From Sphingobacteriales bacterium (GTDB lineage: Bacteria; Bacteroidota; Bacteroidia; Chitinophagales; Chitinophagaceae): a stretch of DNA of 64,000 nt. The DNA is taken from positions 1 to 64,000 of the forward strand of contig JAHEZE010000002.1 in NCBI GenBank assembly GCA_023251235.1. Reading direction: 5' to 3'. Shown here piece after piece: positions 33,523-44,200 of this stretch. The position numbers and the translations under genes are program-made. Under the pieces are notes generated by a model. That model saw nothing but the letters and a program-made list of their open reading frames with translations. It was not told where the DNA came from and ran no database searches. Position 1 is the stretch's first letter, and every line of letters begins with the position of its first letter.

Positions 33523-34056
33523 TTATACCAGCTGGTAAATCTCCCTTAAATTTCTTCCCAGACCATCATAATCAAGTCCATATCCAACTACAAATTTATT
33601 GGGGATTGAAAATCCAAGGTAATCAACCCGGATAGGAAACTTCACGGCATCGGGCTTATGTAATAAAGCTGCAATTTTCAACGAAGCAGGTTGCTGGTGC
33701 ATTAATTTGGGAAGAAATTCATTTAACGTTCTTCCGGTATCAACAATGTCTTCGATGATGATGACATCTTTTCCAATTAGGTCTACATCCAATCCAATGG
33801 CTGTGAACATTTGTCCACTCGAAGTAGTTCCTTTATAAGAAGCAAGTTTAATAAAACAGATCTCGGCATCAATAGTAAGATATTTGAAAAGGTCTGCCGC
33901 AAACATAAAAGACCCGTTCAAAATAGCTATAAACATGGGTCGCATTCCGGCATAATCCTCATTAATGGCCGCTGCAATTTTTTTAATCTGCTGCTGGATC
34001 TCCTGTTCTGAAAGAAAAGGGCTAAATTTTTTATCATGAACATTAATAACAGGCAT
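33523..34056 (-). CDS. hpt: Hypoxanthine phosphoribosyltransferase
   Basis: A 177-aa type I phosphoribosyltransferase. The PRPP-binding motif VIIIEDIVDTGRT spans residues 98-110, and the early AILNGSFMFAADL and SYKGTTSSG loops match HPRT. It converts hypoxanthine, and usually guanine, to the nucleotide for purine salvage. It lies downstream of a glucosaminidase gene (21 nt gap) in the same direction. Confidence 0.93.
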   Translation of the reverse strand: MPVINVHDKKFSPFLSEQEIQQQIKKIAAAINEDYAGMRPMFIAILNGSFMFAADLFKYLTIDAEICFIKLASYKGTTSSGQMFTAIGLDVDLIGKDVIIIEDIVDTGRTLNEFLPKLMHQQPASLKIAALLHKPDAVKFPIRVDYLGFSIPNKFVVGYGLDYDGLGRNLREIYQLV

Positions 34057-34077
34057 CAGATTATTTTTTTAGTTTCT

Positions 34078-35178
34078 TTATTTGCCGGAAACAGTTTCTG
34101 GAATGGCCGGCGCTTTGGTTTTAAGATATAACACCATGCCTACTTCTGGTTTCATACCGGCTTTCAGATTATTGTATTCAAGTAAACTTTCAATTCTCAG
34201 TGATTCAATTTGTGCTATATCGGAAAGCGACTCTCCGGCTTTTACAATATGCTGATCATTAATGCCCGTTTTCCTTTTTCTCATTATATAAATAAGTTGA
34301 TCCTTATCTACAAATTCCTTCTCATTTATTTCATTGAATTCAAATATCCTGGCTAGTGGTAATGAATATTTTTCGGCAATGGATAAATAAGATGTTCCGG
34401 TCTTTGCATATATCACTCTCGTCTCATTAATTTTAAATTCCCCTTCCGGATAAGCCGGCAATTCCTCTGTTTTCTTTTCATTTTTAATGGCAACTGGAAG
34501 TGGTTGTGTGGTGATACCTGAAGCCTGAATATTCGATATAGGTTTTACTTCAGGTTTTATAAAAGCAATAATTTTTTGTGGTTCAGATTTTCTGACTGCG
34601 TTTACTTCTGAAGTTTTTTCCTCCTGTTTTACTAAAATTTCTTCAGCTGGTTTTGTTTTCCCCAGAGCGATCAATGTAAAATCCTGAAGTTTATAATCCT
34701 CAATTAACTTTATTAATATTTGGGGATACTTCGGATTGGTGGCATAGCCTGCTCGTTTTAATCCATAAGCCCAGTCTTTATAGTCCGTGGGCTCAAAATC
34801 AAAAAGGAAAGCATAGCGGCTGGTTTTTTTCAGATAGTCAGATTGATCTTTGTATGAATCAGCAGAGGAAACATATTTTCGAAAGCATTCATTTGGGGCA
34901 TCATCGGTATGGCTGACCGACATCCCTGTCCATTCAGTTTTGCATTTTAAGCCAAAATGATTATTTGATTTTTTTACAAGGTCACTGGTACCTGCATCCG
35001 TTTCATGAATACCCTGAGCCAGTTTTATTGCTGCCGGTATTCCTGTTCTTTGCATTTCACTTATGGCAATGTCTTTGTAAGTATTAATATATTCCAAAAT
35101 CACAGGATCTTCCTGGGCAAAAGAAGTTGTTACTGAAAAAATAAGGGAGAACAGAAATACGATTTTTAGTTTTTGCAT
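34078..35178 (-). CDS. Secreted glucosaminidase with LysM domains
   Basis: 366 aa with signal peptide ending TTSFAQ. The catalytic domain (about 28-165) is of the mannosyl-glycoprotein endo-beta-N-acetylglucosaminidase/FlgJ type: IPAAIKLAQGIHETDAGTS carries the likely catalytic Glu, then NNHFGLKCK and YATNPKYPQILIKLI. A Lys/Pro-rich linker follows, then two LysM-like segments (about 255-300, and 305-358 from QHIVKAGESLSDIAQ). It should cut or remodel peptidoglycan glycan strands outside the inner membrane. It starts 8 nt after the O-methyltransferase stop, suggesting one operon with that gene and hpt. Confidence 0.9.
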   Translation of the reverse strand: MQKLKIVFLFSLIFSVTTSFAQEDPVILEYINTYKDIAISEMQRTGIPAAIKLAQGIHETDAGTSDLVKKSNNHFGLKCKTEWTGMSVSHTDDAPNECFRKYVSSADSYKDQSDYLKKTSRYAFLFDFEPTDYKDWAYGLKRAGYATNPKYPQILIKLIEDYKLQDFTLIALGKTKPAEEILVKQEEKTSEVNAVRKSEPQKIIAFIKPEVKPISNIQASGITTQPLPVAIKNEKKTEELPAYPEGEFKINETRVIYAKTGTSYLSIAEKYSLPLARIFEFNEINEKEFVDKDQLIYIMRKRKTGINDQHIVKAGESLSDIAQIESLRIESLLEYNNLKAGMKPEVGMVLYLKTKAPAIPETVSGK

Positions 35179-35186
35179 GAGTAATT

Positions 35187-35825
35187 TTACAATTTTCTTA
35201 TAATATATAAACCGTCTCTCAGAGTAACGATCATTTTTTCAATATCAGTACGTTCATTGATGAATTTATTAAAAGCGCTGATGGCCATTGCATTCTTCCC
35301 TTTCGGTTCTGGTTGTATAGCCTCCCCCTGAAAGAAGATATTATCTGCGAAAATAAAACCGTTTTTTCGCACTTTGGGTAAAACAAGGTTAAAATATTCT
35401 ATATAGCCTGTTTTATCAGCATCTATAAATACAAGATCAAAGATTTCATTCAAAGAAGGAATGATTTCCCTTGCATTGCCGACATGAAGAATAATTTTTT
35501 CGGCGTAAGGAGACCTGTCAAAAAATCCCCTGGCAGTTGCTGCATCATCTTCTCTTAATTCAATGGTGTGAAGAATTCCATCATCTGCTAATCCTTTAGC
35601 AAAACATAATGCACTGTATCCGGTAAACGTTCCTATTTCCAGAATCCGGCGGGGATGTAACATACGACTGGTCATTTCAAGAAACTTACCCTGCAAATGA
35701 CCACTCAGCATATGATACTCCGGATGATGGCTTCTTGTATAATCCGCTACCTCTTTTAATAAGCCATCTTCCGGAGAAGAATGTTGTTCAGCATAAGTCT
35801 GTACATGTAAATTTATCAGTTCCAT
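35187..35825 (-). CDS. SAM-dependent O-methyltransferase
   Basis: A 212-aa class I methyltransferase of the COMT-like family (PF01596 type). SAM-binding ILEIGTFTGYSALCFAKGL (about 79-97), then LHTIELREDD, and the metal-site Asp in LVFIDADKTGYIEY and FADNIFFQG. It probably methylates a catechol-like small molecule in the cytoplasm; the substrate is unknown. It heads a run with the glucosaminidase and hpt. Confidence 0.88.
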   Translation of the reverse strand: MELINLHVQTYAEQHSSPEDGLLKEVADYTRSHHPEYHMLSGHLQGKFLEMTSRMLHPRRILEIGTFTGYSALCFAKGLADDGILHTIELREDDAATARGFFDRSPYAEKIILHVGNAREIIPSLNEIFDLVFIDADKTGYIEYFNLVLPKVRKNGFIFADNIFFQGEAIQPEPKGKNAMAISAFNKFINERTDIEKMIVTLRDGLYIIRKL

Positions 35826-35857
35826 TTTTGTAAAATAAAAATGATGATTTAAGAATG

Positions 35858-37360
35858 TTATGTTGATTTTCTTGATATAAACAGAAAACCAAGAAAAGTG
35901 AAAATGCCATTTATCAGAATCAGTTCATAGCCTATTTTATAACCATTAAATAGTTTTGCTGAAATAGTATTCAGGCCAAGCAAAATATGTAATTTTTTTT
36001 CATACCATTCCGGGCTGCTTAATAAATCAACACTCAGCGCCAGCAAAGGAGCTATGATACAAACACTCCAGATAAGATTTGCTTTTAGTCTTCTTTTGGT
36101 TAATATGCCAAAAGCAAAAAGTCCAAGCAATGGCCCATAAGTAATCCCGGCAAATTTTAATATAAAGTCAATAATTAGTTTATCATTGATGGCTTTATAC
36201 AAAAGTACCATGATAAAAAAAATGAATGCAAAAGTGAAATGGACTTTAAGCCTTGTACCCTTTTTCTCTTTTTCTGTTCCGGATTGTTTGTTTATTCCAA
36301 GAATATCAATGCAGAAACAAGAGGTAAGTGAAGTAATGGCGCCATCCACACTGGGAAATAAGGCGGATATCAGTGCAATAATAAAAACAACCCCGGTAAT
36401 GCCACTGAATGCATCACTCAACGCAATCGTAGGGAAGAGATCATCCGGTGCAGCAGATATACCTTTTGCATTTGCATACAGATATAATACACCGCCCAGC
36501 ACCAGGAAAAGAAAATTAACGATCATCAGTATTCCGGTAAATGTCATGATGTTTTTCTGTGAATCTCTTTGCGTTTTTACGCTAATATTTTTTTGCATCA
36601 TCTCCTGATCGAGCCCCGTCATAGCAACGGCAATAAACATTCCGCCTAATATATGTTTCAGCGCAAATGAACCCGACTTTATATCCCAGTTAAAAATTTT
36701 TGTATATCCTTTTTCATTCATCATGGAAAGAGCACCGGAAAAATCTGTGCCTAATGCTTTTATGATTACAATGATAAAAACCACCAACCCCACCAACATG
36801 CCGGTAGTTTGCAGCGTATCGGTATAAATAATCGTTTTCACTCCTCCTTCAAAAGTGTATAACAAAATCATCAATAATATCACGAGGGCAGTAACAATAA
36901 ATGGAACGCCCAGTTTATCCAAAATGAAAAGCTGAAGTATTATAATGACTAAATATAATCTTGCAGTAGCCCCTACTATTCTTGACAATATGAAAAAGGA
37001 AGCTCCGGCTTTATGAGCATTGATTCCAAACCTGGAATCCAGGTAAGTATAAATGCTGGTAAGATTCATCCGGTAGTACAACGGAATTAATACAAATGCT
37101 ATCACCATATATCCCAGCAAATACCCCAGCACTACCTGGAAATAATAAAAATTACTGCCCCCTACAGCTCCGGGGACGCTGACAAACGTGACGCCACTTA
37201 GTGAGGTCCCAATCATCCCAAAAGCAACCAGCATCCAGTTGCTGCTGCGATTGCCAATAAAAAAAGATTCATTATTAGAATTGCGGGAGGTAATCCACGC
37301 TACTCCAAGTAATAAAACAAAGTAACCGATTACAAAAGAAAATAATAATACCGGAGACAT
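35858..37360 (-). CDS. Sodium:solute symporter
   Basis: A 500-aa protein with about 13 hydrophobic segments, typical of the SSS family. TSLSGVTFVSVPGAVGG near 52-68 and SRIVGATARLYLVI near 126-139 are the conserved Na-binding and substrate regions, and GLDQEMMQKNISVKTQRDSQ matches the signature loop. It imports a solute with Na+; the substrate is not predictable by eye. It is followed by the O-methyltransferase gene (32 nt). Confidence 0.9.
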   Translation of the reverse strand: MSPVLLFSFVIGYFVLLLGVAWITSRNSNNESFFIGNRSSNWMLVAFGMIGTSLSGVTFVSVPGAVGGSNFYYFQVVLGYLLGYMVIAFVLIPLYYRMNLTSIYTYLDSRFGINAHKAGASFFILSRIVGATARLYLVIIILQLFILDKLGVPFIVTALVILLMILLYTFEGGVKTIIYTDTLQTTGMLVGLVVFIIVIIKALGTDFSGALSMMNEKGYTKIFNWDIKSGSFALKHILGGMFIAVAMTGLDQEMMQKNISVKTQRDSQKNIMTFTGILMIVNFLFLVLGGVLYLYANAKGISAAPDDLFPTIALSDAFSGITGVVFIIALISALFPSVDGAITSLTSCFCIDILGINKQSGTEKEKKGTRLKVHFTFAFIFFIMVLLYKAINDKLIIDFILKFAGITYGPLLGLFAFGILTKRRLKANLIWSVCIIAPLLALSVDLLSSPEWYEKKLHILLGLNTISAKLFNGYKIGYELILINGIFTFLGFLFISRKST

Positions 37361-37380
37361 AAATGATTTTAGATTTTATT

Positions 37381-37398
37381 CCGAAGGAACTCCTTCGG
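37381..37398. repeat. CCGAAGG-AACT-CCTTCGG hairpin
   Basis: A 7-bp perfect inverted repeat with a 4-nt loop between the divergent symporter and LOG-family genes, flanked by near-direct copies of GATTTTAGATT on both sides (37368-37378 and 37401-37411). It looks like a copy of an extragenic palindrome. Confidence 0.5.
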
Positions 37399-37466
37399 TG
37401 GATTTTAGATTATAGATTTTAGTCACGATATTTACGGGGATAGGTTTGACAAGATATAATAATTCT

Positions 37467-38009
37467 ATGAAGATAAATTCACTCGCTGTTTTTTGTGGTT
37501 CTAAGAACGGAAGCAATCCTGTTTTTTCCGGGCATGCCGCCCAATTAGGTAAATTATTAGTTGAGAATGGAATTACACTTATTTATGGAGGTGGCAGCAA
37601 AGGAATAATGGGAGTCTTGGCAGATGCGATGATGGATAAAGGAGGAAGAGTAATCGGCGTCATTCCAAAAATTCTTATCGAATGGGAACACCAACATGAA
37701 GGAATAACAGAATTAATAATTACAGAAGACATGCATGTACGCAAAAAGAAAATGTATGATTTGTGTGATGCAGCATTGATTTTACCCGGGGGTTTTGGTA
37801 CGTTGGATGAAATGTTTGAAATGGTAACATGGAATCAGTTATCCATTCATGATAAACCTATTTTCATTTTGAATTCAGATGGGTTTTATGACCATCTTAT
37901 CCATCATATTCATCAAATTCAAACAAGTGGGTTCTTATATGAGCCCGTCGACAAAAGAATGAAGTTTATTGCATCTCCCGAAGAATTATTACTGTATATT
38001 AAAAGCTGA
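37467..38009 (+). CDS. LOG-family (TIGR00730) phosphoribohydrolase
   Basis: 180 aa from the ATG at 37467; a TTG at 37446 is less likely because the family begins MKINSLAVFCGSK. The Rossmann-like fold has YGGGSKGIMGVLADAM and the catalytic motif LPGGFGTLDEMFE (about 108-120). In plants and many bacteria this family releases cytokinin base from its riboside 5'-monophosphate; in others it cleaves AMP or similar nucleotides. The stop is immediately next to the stop of the convergent gene. Confidence 0.9.
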   Translation: MKINSLAVFCGSKNGSNPVFSGHAAQLGKLLVENGITLIYGGGSKGIMGVLADAMMDKGGRVIGVIPKILIEWEHQHEGITELIITEDMHVRKKKMYDLCDAALILPGGFGTLDEMFEMVTWNQLSIHDKPIFILNSDGFYDHLIHHIHQIQTSGFLYEPVDKRMKFIASPEELLLYIKS

Positions 38010-38600
38010 TCATTTTCTATTTTTTCGATGCAGGTAAACTGCAAAACCAGCTCTAATAATTGGCAAAGCTCTGTTTTCAGAATCCCTATAGGGTGAATTA
38101 ACATTTTTTAATGCATCAAACATAATAGCAAAATAGGAATAAGCCTGACCCACTATCCTTGTTCCATAACCAGCCCCCAATAAAATACTTTCAGCATTGA
38201 ATTTATTTTTCACAGATGGATTCCCGTTGGTATATTTTGTCGTTACTGTTATCCAGTTATACTCCGGCAAAGCAGAAAGAAATAAAAATCGTACCGGCCA
38301 GATACGAATGAAAGTACCTGCCCCATAATTAAATACATGGTCGCTAAATCCTGTGTACCGTAAAGAAGTATAATTAATATTGGTGGAGATACCGGCATCC
38401 AGCCATTTAGTGATGCTGTAACCAATTTCAGGATTGGCGCCCAACTGGAATATGCCGCTGCTGAAACCAAGATTCAGCGCTGAACCAATAAAAATATTTT
38501 CTTTTTTAAACTCAGCTTGCTTTTTTTCTTCTTGCTGGGCAAATAAGGCTGAAGAAAAACTCAAAGCCAGCAGAAAGATCATTGATAATTTAGTTTTCAT
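38010..38600 (-). CDS. Predicted outer-membrane beta-barrel protein
   Basis: 196 aa with signal peptide ending SSALFAQ. The mature part has alternating hydrophobic and aromatic strands (NIFIGSALNLGFSSGIFQLGA, ITKWLDAGISTNINYTSL, SILLGAGYGTRIVGQAYSYF) and ends AGFAVYLHRKNRK, fitting a small barrel. No named family is recognised and the function is unknown. Its stop abuts that of the LOG-family gene. Confidence 0.68.
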   Translation of the reverse strand: MKTKLSMIFLLALSFSSALFAQQEEKKQAEFKKENIFIGSALNLGFSSGIFQLGANPEIGYSITKWLDAGISTNINYTSLRYTGFSDHVFNYGAGTFIRIWPVRFLFLSALPEYNWITVTTKYTNGNPSVKNKFNAESILLGAGYGTRIVGQAYSYFAIMFDALKNVNSPYRDSENRALPIIRAGFAVYLHRKNRK

Positions 38601-38681
38601 GCTCAGATTTATTATGAATGCTAATTTAACTCCAATTATTCGGATGGGCTTAATAGTAATTCGTTAAAATATATTTACTGA

Positions 38682-40091
38682 TTAAAATATTTTGCCGGCA
38701 TTAAGAATATTATTGGGATCAAATGCTTTTTTGATTTGTCGCATCAATTCCAGTTGTTTTTCTTCAAATACAATATTCATATATCCTTTCTGAATCAACC
38801 CTATGCCATGCTCCCCGCTAATGGTACCACCGAGATTCTTCACCAGTTCAAAAAGTGCCCGTAAACATTTAGTCATTTCTATATCGCCAAAACTGTTAGG
38901 TGTTCCTTCTTTTTTAATACGAATATGAAGATTGCCATCACCGGCATGACCATAACATACCACATCGAAATCATATTGTCTGCCGAGTTCCTTCACACCA
39001 CGGATTAATGAAGGAAGCTCTGCTCTTGGCACCACCGTATCTTCTTCAATGGAATATCCTGCCAGTTTTACCGCTTCTGCCACTCTCCTTCTCAATTTCC
39101 ATAATTCATCTTTCTGCTGAGCATCATCAGCAAAATAAATTTCACCAATTTCATAATGCGTCAGCATTAAACTAATTGCTTCCATCTCGCTCATCAATAC
39201 TTCCATATTATTCCCATCCACTTCAATAATCAGATGTGCTTCTATATCGTCAGTTACCGGAATGGCACTGCTGTCAACAAATGCACTTACAATTTTCAAA
39301 GCATTAATTTCAACCAACTCCATAGCGCTGGGTACAAAACCGGCTCTGAAGATGGCGCTGACTGCCTCGCCAGCCTGCTCCAGTTTTTTAAAAGGGACAA
39401 GCATCAGCAGATCATATTTGGGATGAGGAATAAGCCGAAGAACAATTTTAGTGACTATCCCTAATGTACCCTCACTGCCAACAATTAACTGAGTAAGGTT
39501 ATACCCGGTAGAATTTTTTAAAACATTGGCGCCGGTCCAGATAATTTCTCCGGTGGGTAATACCACTTCAAGATTCAACACATAATCTTTCACCACACCA
39601 TATTTAACTGCTTTGGGTCCGCCACTGTTTTCTGAAATATTTCCTCCAATAAAACAAGAGCCACGGCTTGCAGGATCCGGTGGATAGAATAATCCTTTTT
39701 CTTTCACCATTTGCTGCAATACTTCAGTTATTACTCCCGGTTCTGTTGTTACCTGGAGATTTCGTTCATCAATTTCTAAAATAGAATTCATTCTTTCGGT
39801 CGAAAGCAAAACACCACCAAGATGCGGCAAGGCGCCGCCGCTGAGGCCTGTACCGGCTCCTCTTGGAGTGACAGGGATTTTACCTGCATTGCAAATTTTC
39901 AGTATTGCACCAATCTCTTCTGCAGTTCTGGGTTTTATTACCACATCTGGTAAAAAATGAAGATTTTCTGTTTCGTCATGCGAATAATGCCGCAGTGTTT
40001 CTTCATCAAATAAAACAAAATCTTTTCCAACAATTTCTTTAAATAAATTAATAATTTGTGTTGTAAGTGCCGGTTTACTTATAGTCTGCAT
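38682..40091 (-). CDS. FAD-linked oxidase, GlcD/D-lactate dehydrogenase type
   Basis: A 469-aa flavoenzyme with an N-terminal PCMH FAD domain (about 40-220; PRGAGTGLSGGALPHLGG, SRGSCFIGGNISENSGG) and a C-terminal FAD-oxidase domain ending with CYGHAGDGNLHIRI and the active-site GTISGEHGIGL. It oxidises a 2-hydroxy acid such as glycolate or D-lactate to the keto acid. Partners GlcE/GlcF are not adjacent, so a single-subunit D-lactate dehydrogenase is also possible. It lies alone between unrelated genes. Confidence 0.88.
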   Translation of the reverse strand: MQTISKPALTTQIINLFKEIVGKDFVLFDEETLRHYSHDETENLHFLPDVVIKPRTAEEIGAILKICNAGKIPVTPRGAGTGLSGGALPHLGGVLLSTERMNSILEIDERNLQVTTEPGVITEVLQQMVKEKGLFYPPDPASRGSCFIGGNISENSGGPKAVKYGVVKDYVLNLEVVLPTGEIIWTGANVLKNSTGYNLTQLIVGSEGTLGIVTKIVLRLIPHPKYDLLMLVPFKKLEQAGEAVSAIFRAGFVPSAMELVEINALKIVSAFVDSSAIPVTDDIEAHLIIEVDGNNMEVLMSEMEAISLMLTHYEIGEIYFADDAQQKDELWKLRRRVAEAVKLAGYSIEEDTVVPRAELPSLIRGVKELGRQYDFDVVCYGHAGDGNLHIRIKKEGTPNSFGDIEMTKCLRALFELVKNLGGTISGEHGIGLIQKGYMNIVFEEKQLELMRQIKKAFDPNNILNAGKIF

Positions 40092-40164
40092 AATGTGAAA
40101 TTGGGTCTAATGGTAAAAATCGTACAATTTCATTAATTAACTGAACCAGGAAAGAAGATTAATA

Positions 40165-41202
40165 TTAATTACGGAAAGAAGGACACATAGATTGACGTTT
40201 GTTTCCTAAATAGGTATCAAACACGCCTTGCTTTATGAGCGAAAATTCAAAAGCACCGCGGCCGTTATTGTATGTTTTCAAAGTTGACATGGTAGCGTCG
40301 TAAGTAAAAGTGGCTTTAATATCTTTCCATTGCAAACCCACCATCGGAATGAAAGCATCTTTAAGCCGGTAATATAAACCTCCGATTAACTGGTATTCGC
40401 CATCGCCCGATAAATTGTGATGAACATTGAAACCACCTACCATCTCGTAAGATTTTGCCTGTGTAGTAAAATAAATATTGGGGTTAAAAATCCATAGATT
40501 ATTTAATAAGAAACTACCATTCAAAAAACCAATATGCCGGATGGCTATCCTGTTATCAATGCCGGGAGATGCATCAAAAAAAGATTCATGGGGCTGATTC
40601 ACATGAAGAGCGGAATAACCCGCATTCACATAAATTTTTTCATTAGGAAAATATGCATAATTAAGACCTAGCTGAATATCAAGATAGTTGATATTATTAG
40701 ATGCCAACGCTACAGATGTCGGTAATTTATTATCAAAAAATTTTCCATCATATTGGTCAGGAAATTTCAGGTTGATTACATGAATCTGTTTATTTGCCCA
40801 ACCCACATTAAAACCTGCACTTATCAAACTTCCGGCATCGATAAGCTGGTGATAAGCCAGTGAACCGTAAATTTTAGTAGAAGAAAGATTTCCGCTTCCA
40901 GCTTCATCACGAAGAATAAAACCCCCGGCACCTATCCAACCATTTTCAAATCGGTTGCGCATTACCTGTACATCACCAAATGCACTCATGGTTTTATAAG
41001 GAATGGCCATAATGCTTGACCATTGATTCCTGTAATTAATACCCACCCTGTAATCTCCATCAGGAATAAATCCTGTATTAGCAGGATTGGTTGTAAGGGG
41101 GGAATTCATGAACTGGGAAAAATGTAAATCCTGTGAGTAAGTACGAGGTACAAAGTACAAAGTACTTAGAAGTAATAGTAATATTGTTAAGTTCCTTTTC
41201 AT
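40165..41202 (-). CDS. PorP/SprF-family type IX secretion outer-membrane protein
   Basis: 345 aa from the ATG at 41202; a TTG at 41232 lies 1 nt from the preceding stop and would add ten residues. The signal peptide MKRNLTILLLLLSTLYFVPR, ending YSQ, leads into DLHFSQFMNSPLTTNPANTGFIPDGDYRVGINYRNQW, the family start, and the end TLKTYNNGRGAFEFSL. The signal-peptide coding part overlaps a degenerate GTAC repeat (41139-41174). It directly follows a type B sorting-domain protein and should be its secretion partner. Confidence 0.92.
   Translation of the reverse strand: MKRNLTILLLLLSTLYFVPRTYSQDLHFSQFMNSPLTTNPANTGFIPDGDYRVGINYRNQWSSIMAIPYKTMSAFGDVQVMRNRFENGWIGAGGFILRDEAGSGNLSSTKIYGSLAYHQLIDAGSLISAGFNVGWANKQIHVINLKFPDQYDGKFFDNKLPTSVALASNNINYLDIQLGLNYAYFPNEKIYVNAGYSALHVNQPHESFFDASPGIDNRIAIRHIGFLNGSFLLNNLWIFNPNIYFTTQAKSYEMVGGFNVHHNLSGDGEYQLIGGLYYRLKDAFIPMVGLQWKDIKATFTYDATMSTLKTYNNGRGAFEFSLIKQGVFDTYLGNKRQSMCPSFRN
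41139..41174. repeat. GTAC-rich repeat inside a signal-peptide coding region
   Basis: GTACGAGGTACAAAGTACAA and flanks contain three to four GTAC units and match about 26 of 36 bases of the intergenic stretch at 13624-13660. Here it encodes the end of the signal peptide (TLYFVPRTYS) of the PorP/SprF protein. Confidence 0.45.
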
Positions 41203-41233
41203 TAGCACATTTGCATATCGGCTCACTTGCAAA

Positions 41234-44200
41234 TTACCTTATTAACGTTATATCTCCTTTTTTGGTTGTTCTGGTTCCATCAAAAAACTCAACTTCAAGT
41301 GTATAAGCATATACGTCCATGGGTTGTAACACACCTTTGAAACTGCCATCCCAACCAATACTTTTATCATTTGATTCAAAGACTTTCTGTCCCCAGCGGT
41401 TCCAGATAATGAAATTCATTTTTGTGATGCCAAATCCTTTTACAAATATCTTACTATTTATATCGCCACTGTTCGGGGTAAATGCATTGGGCAAATCTAC
41501 CAGGGCGGCAATGATTGTTTTTACATTCTGACAGGAAATATCAGCACAGCCAGATGAATTAAATGCAACCAGACAAGCATTGAATGTACCAGTTTTATTA
41601 TACAGATGAACTGCCGGCAATCTTGAAGCAGTTGCCAGGCTATCACCATCACCAAACAACCATTTGAAATTAACTGCATCTGGTGATGCAAGATTGACGA
41701 AAGTAGTAGCTGTGTTTTCAACTGGTGGATTGGGTGAAAAACTAAAATTAGATACCGGGTTGTTAAAAACATTAATGGTTAATCTTGTTGTATCAGAAAG
41801 ATTACAGGTATTTAGATCATTCGCTATTAATGTTATAATATAGCTGCCCGTTACCGCATAGGTATGTACAGGATTTATTGCAACAGAAGTATTTCCATCA
41901 CCGAAATTCCATAAGAATGTTTGACCTGCTACTGATGTGTTGGTAAAAGTAGCAGTATAGGGTACACAACCTGTAGCAGGTGTAGTAAATTGTGCTTGCA
42001 CTAATGGTGCAATATTGATTGTTTTTGTTACCGATTCAGAATTATTGCAATACGAAGTATCCTGCAATATCAATTTAATATTATAAGAACCGGTTGCTGT
42101 AAAAGAATGAAATACCGAAGCTGTTCCGGTAATAATCACGGGAGAGCCGTCACCAAAATCCCATAAGAATGATTGATTGGTAAATGGCTTTATTAATGGT
42201 GCTACAGATAAATTATCAAAACGGAATTTCAGCGAATCACATGGCGCCAGTTTTACTGGATTAAAATCTAGAGTCGCTTGCAGATTTCCCACTTTTATAT
42301 GCAGATATGCCGTATCCCGTATATTACAGGTTGTGGAATCCTCAGCAATCAACATTACCTGGTACAGGCCGGTCAAATTATACGTATGTGAAGTGTTGGG
42401 AACAGTAGTGATTATGGTAGGGGAACCATCACCAAAAGTCCAGTAATATTTCGCTGCATTAGCAATGGTGTCAATGAAATCAACAGTTAATGGAGCACAC
42501 CCTGATGTATCTCTGGGCACACCATTGATTGATGATTGCAAACCGGCTTCAACCCCGGAAAAATCGAAAGAAATTTTAATCATCGCAAGATTACATCCTT
42601 GTGTAGGTGCAGCTCCATTTATGGGCGCCCATACACCGGGTGTTGTAGGAAAAATTGCTCCTCCGCCACAATTAGCACAAACAGCCTGATAAATAACTCC
42701 CTGCTGATCAAACCGGCTGGTACCGCCATCAACATGATCTGTAAATCCGAGTCTTTGCCCAAAATAACTTCCAAACAACTGAGAGGTAGCATTCTTTTTT
42801 AATACAAAGAAATAAAAATCATTACCGTCAGTTGTAGATTGGATTGCATCTGCTGTAATTGGCAATCCTGTTGTTAAAGATGATTGATATGGATTTGAAG
42901 GCGGACTGATATCGCCACCCCACCCCGATACATAAACATTTTCACAATTATCAACAAGAAAGGCTGTTATTGAAATATTAGGCGTGGCTGCCGGTCTGCC
43001 AAATGTTGTTGAATAAATAAATGCTGAAAGATCGGGTTGAAGCTTAGCAATGAATTGTGGCGCTGAGCCATTATTAAATATTGCATTTACAATTGGCCAT
43101 GTTCCTCTTGTTTGTCCGGTTACATAGGGAATTCCAAATTTATCGAATTTGATACCAAAGACCTGGTCGGTTGCTGGTGTTCCAAGATAGGTTGACTGTA
43201 AAATAGAATTACCATTATTACTAATAATAGATACAAACCCATCTATCCCACCATTGTTAGAAGGACCAATAGTTCCAGCTGTATTGCCGGGAAAGTTTGT
43301 ACTGGCAGTGCCACCACCAACATAGATATTACCGTTGGCTGCAAGTGAAAGCACGTAGGCTGCATCATCGGCATTGCCACCAAGATAGCTGGCAAACGTA
43401 AGTGATGATACATTAGGATTCATTTTTAAAACAATACCATCCTGATTTCCTCCGCCAAAACCAGTTTGAAATGCTCCTGCTGTAGTTGGAAAATCAGTTG
43501 ACCTGGAACAAGAAGCCACATAGATATTTCCTCCCCCATCAAGAATAACTTCACTTCTTCCGTCATCACCATAATTCTGTTGCAATGATGATGCTCCACT
43601 TCTCGATGCAGTGATATTTACCCCATCTTCTCCAGTGCCGCCAATCCTTTTTGATCCAATAAGCGCTGCTCCTGTCGCATTAAGTTTTGTAACTACTATA
43701 TCATAACTTCCACCAACACCAATTAATCCGCTTCCTGTTGTAGGATAGTCTGTTGACGAGGTTCTGCCTGCTAAAATGAGGTTGCCTGCACCATCCACAA
43801 CAAGACTATGTGGCTGATCATTTCCATTACCACCAATATAAGTTGCATAATTCCTTACGGTGCCATTGGGTGATAGCTTCATAATGCTGATATCAGAAGG
43901 TGGATTACTGCCACCGCCTGCCCAGGTTGTTTGAAAAGCTCCTACAGTTGTTGGAAATCCGGTTTGAATATTTATCCCACCTGAATAAAAACTACCATCA
44001 GGGCCGTAGGTAGCGGTGTACCCCCAATTACTACCGGTACTGCCGGTAAATGAAACAAAAATAAGTGTGGGATCAATTATCAGGACTTCGGCAGGATTAT
44101 AATTCTTTACGTCAAATCTTACTTCATTACCTGAGAGAATATATTTACAGGAAATTTTTGTACGTTGATTTTTTTCAAACTGATATGTAGCTGGATCAAG

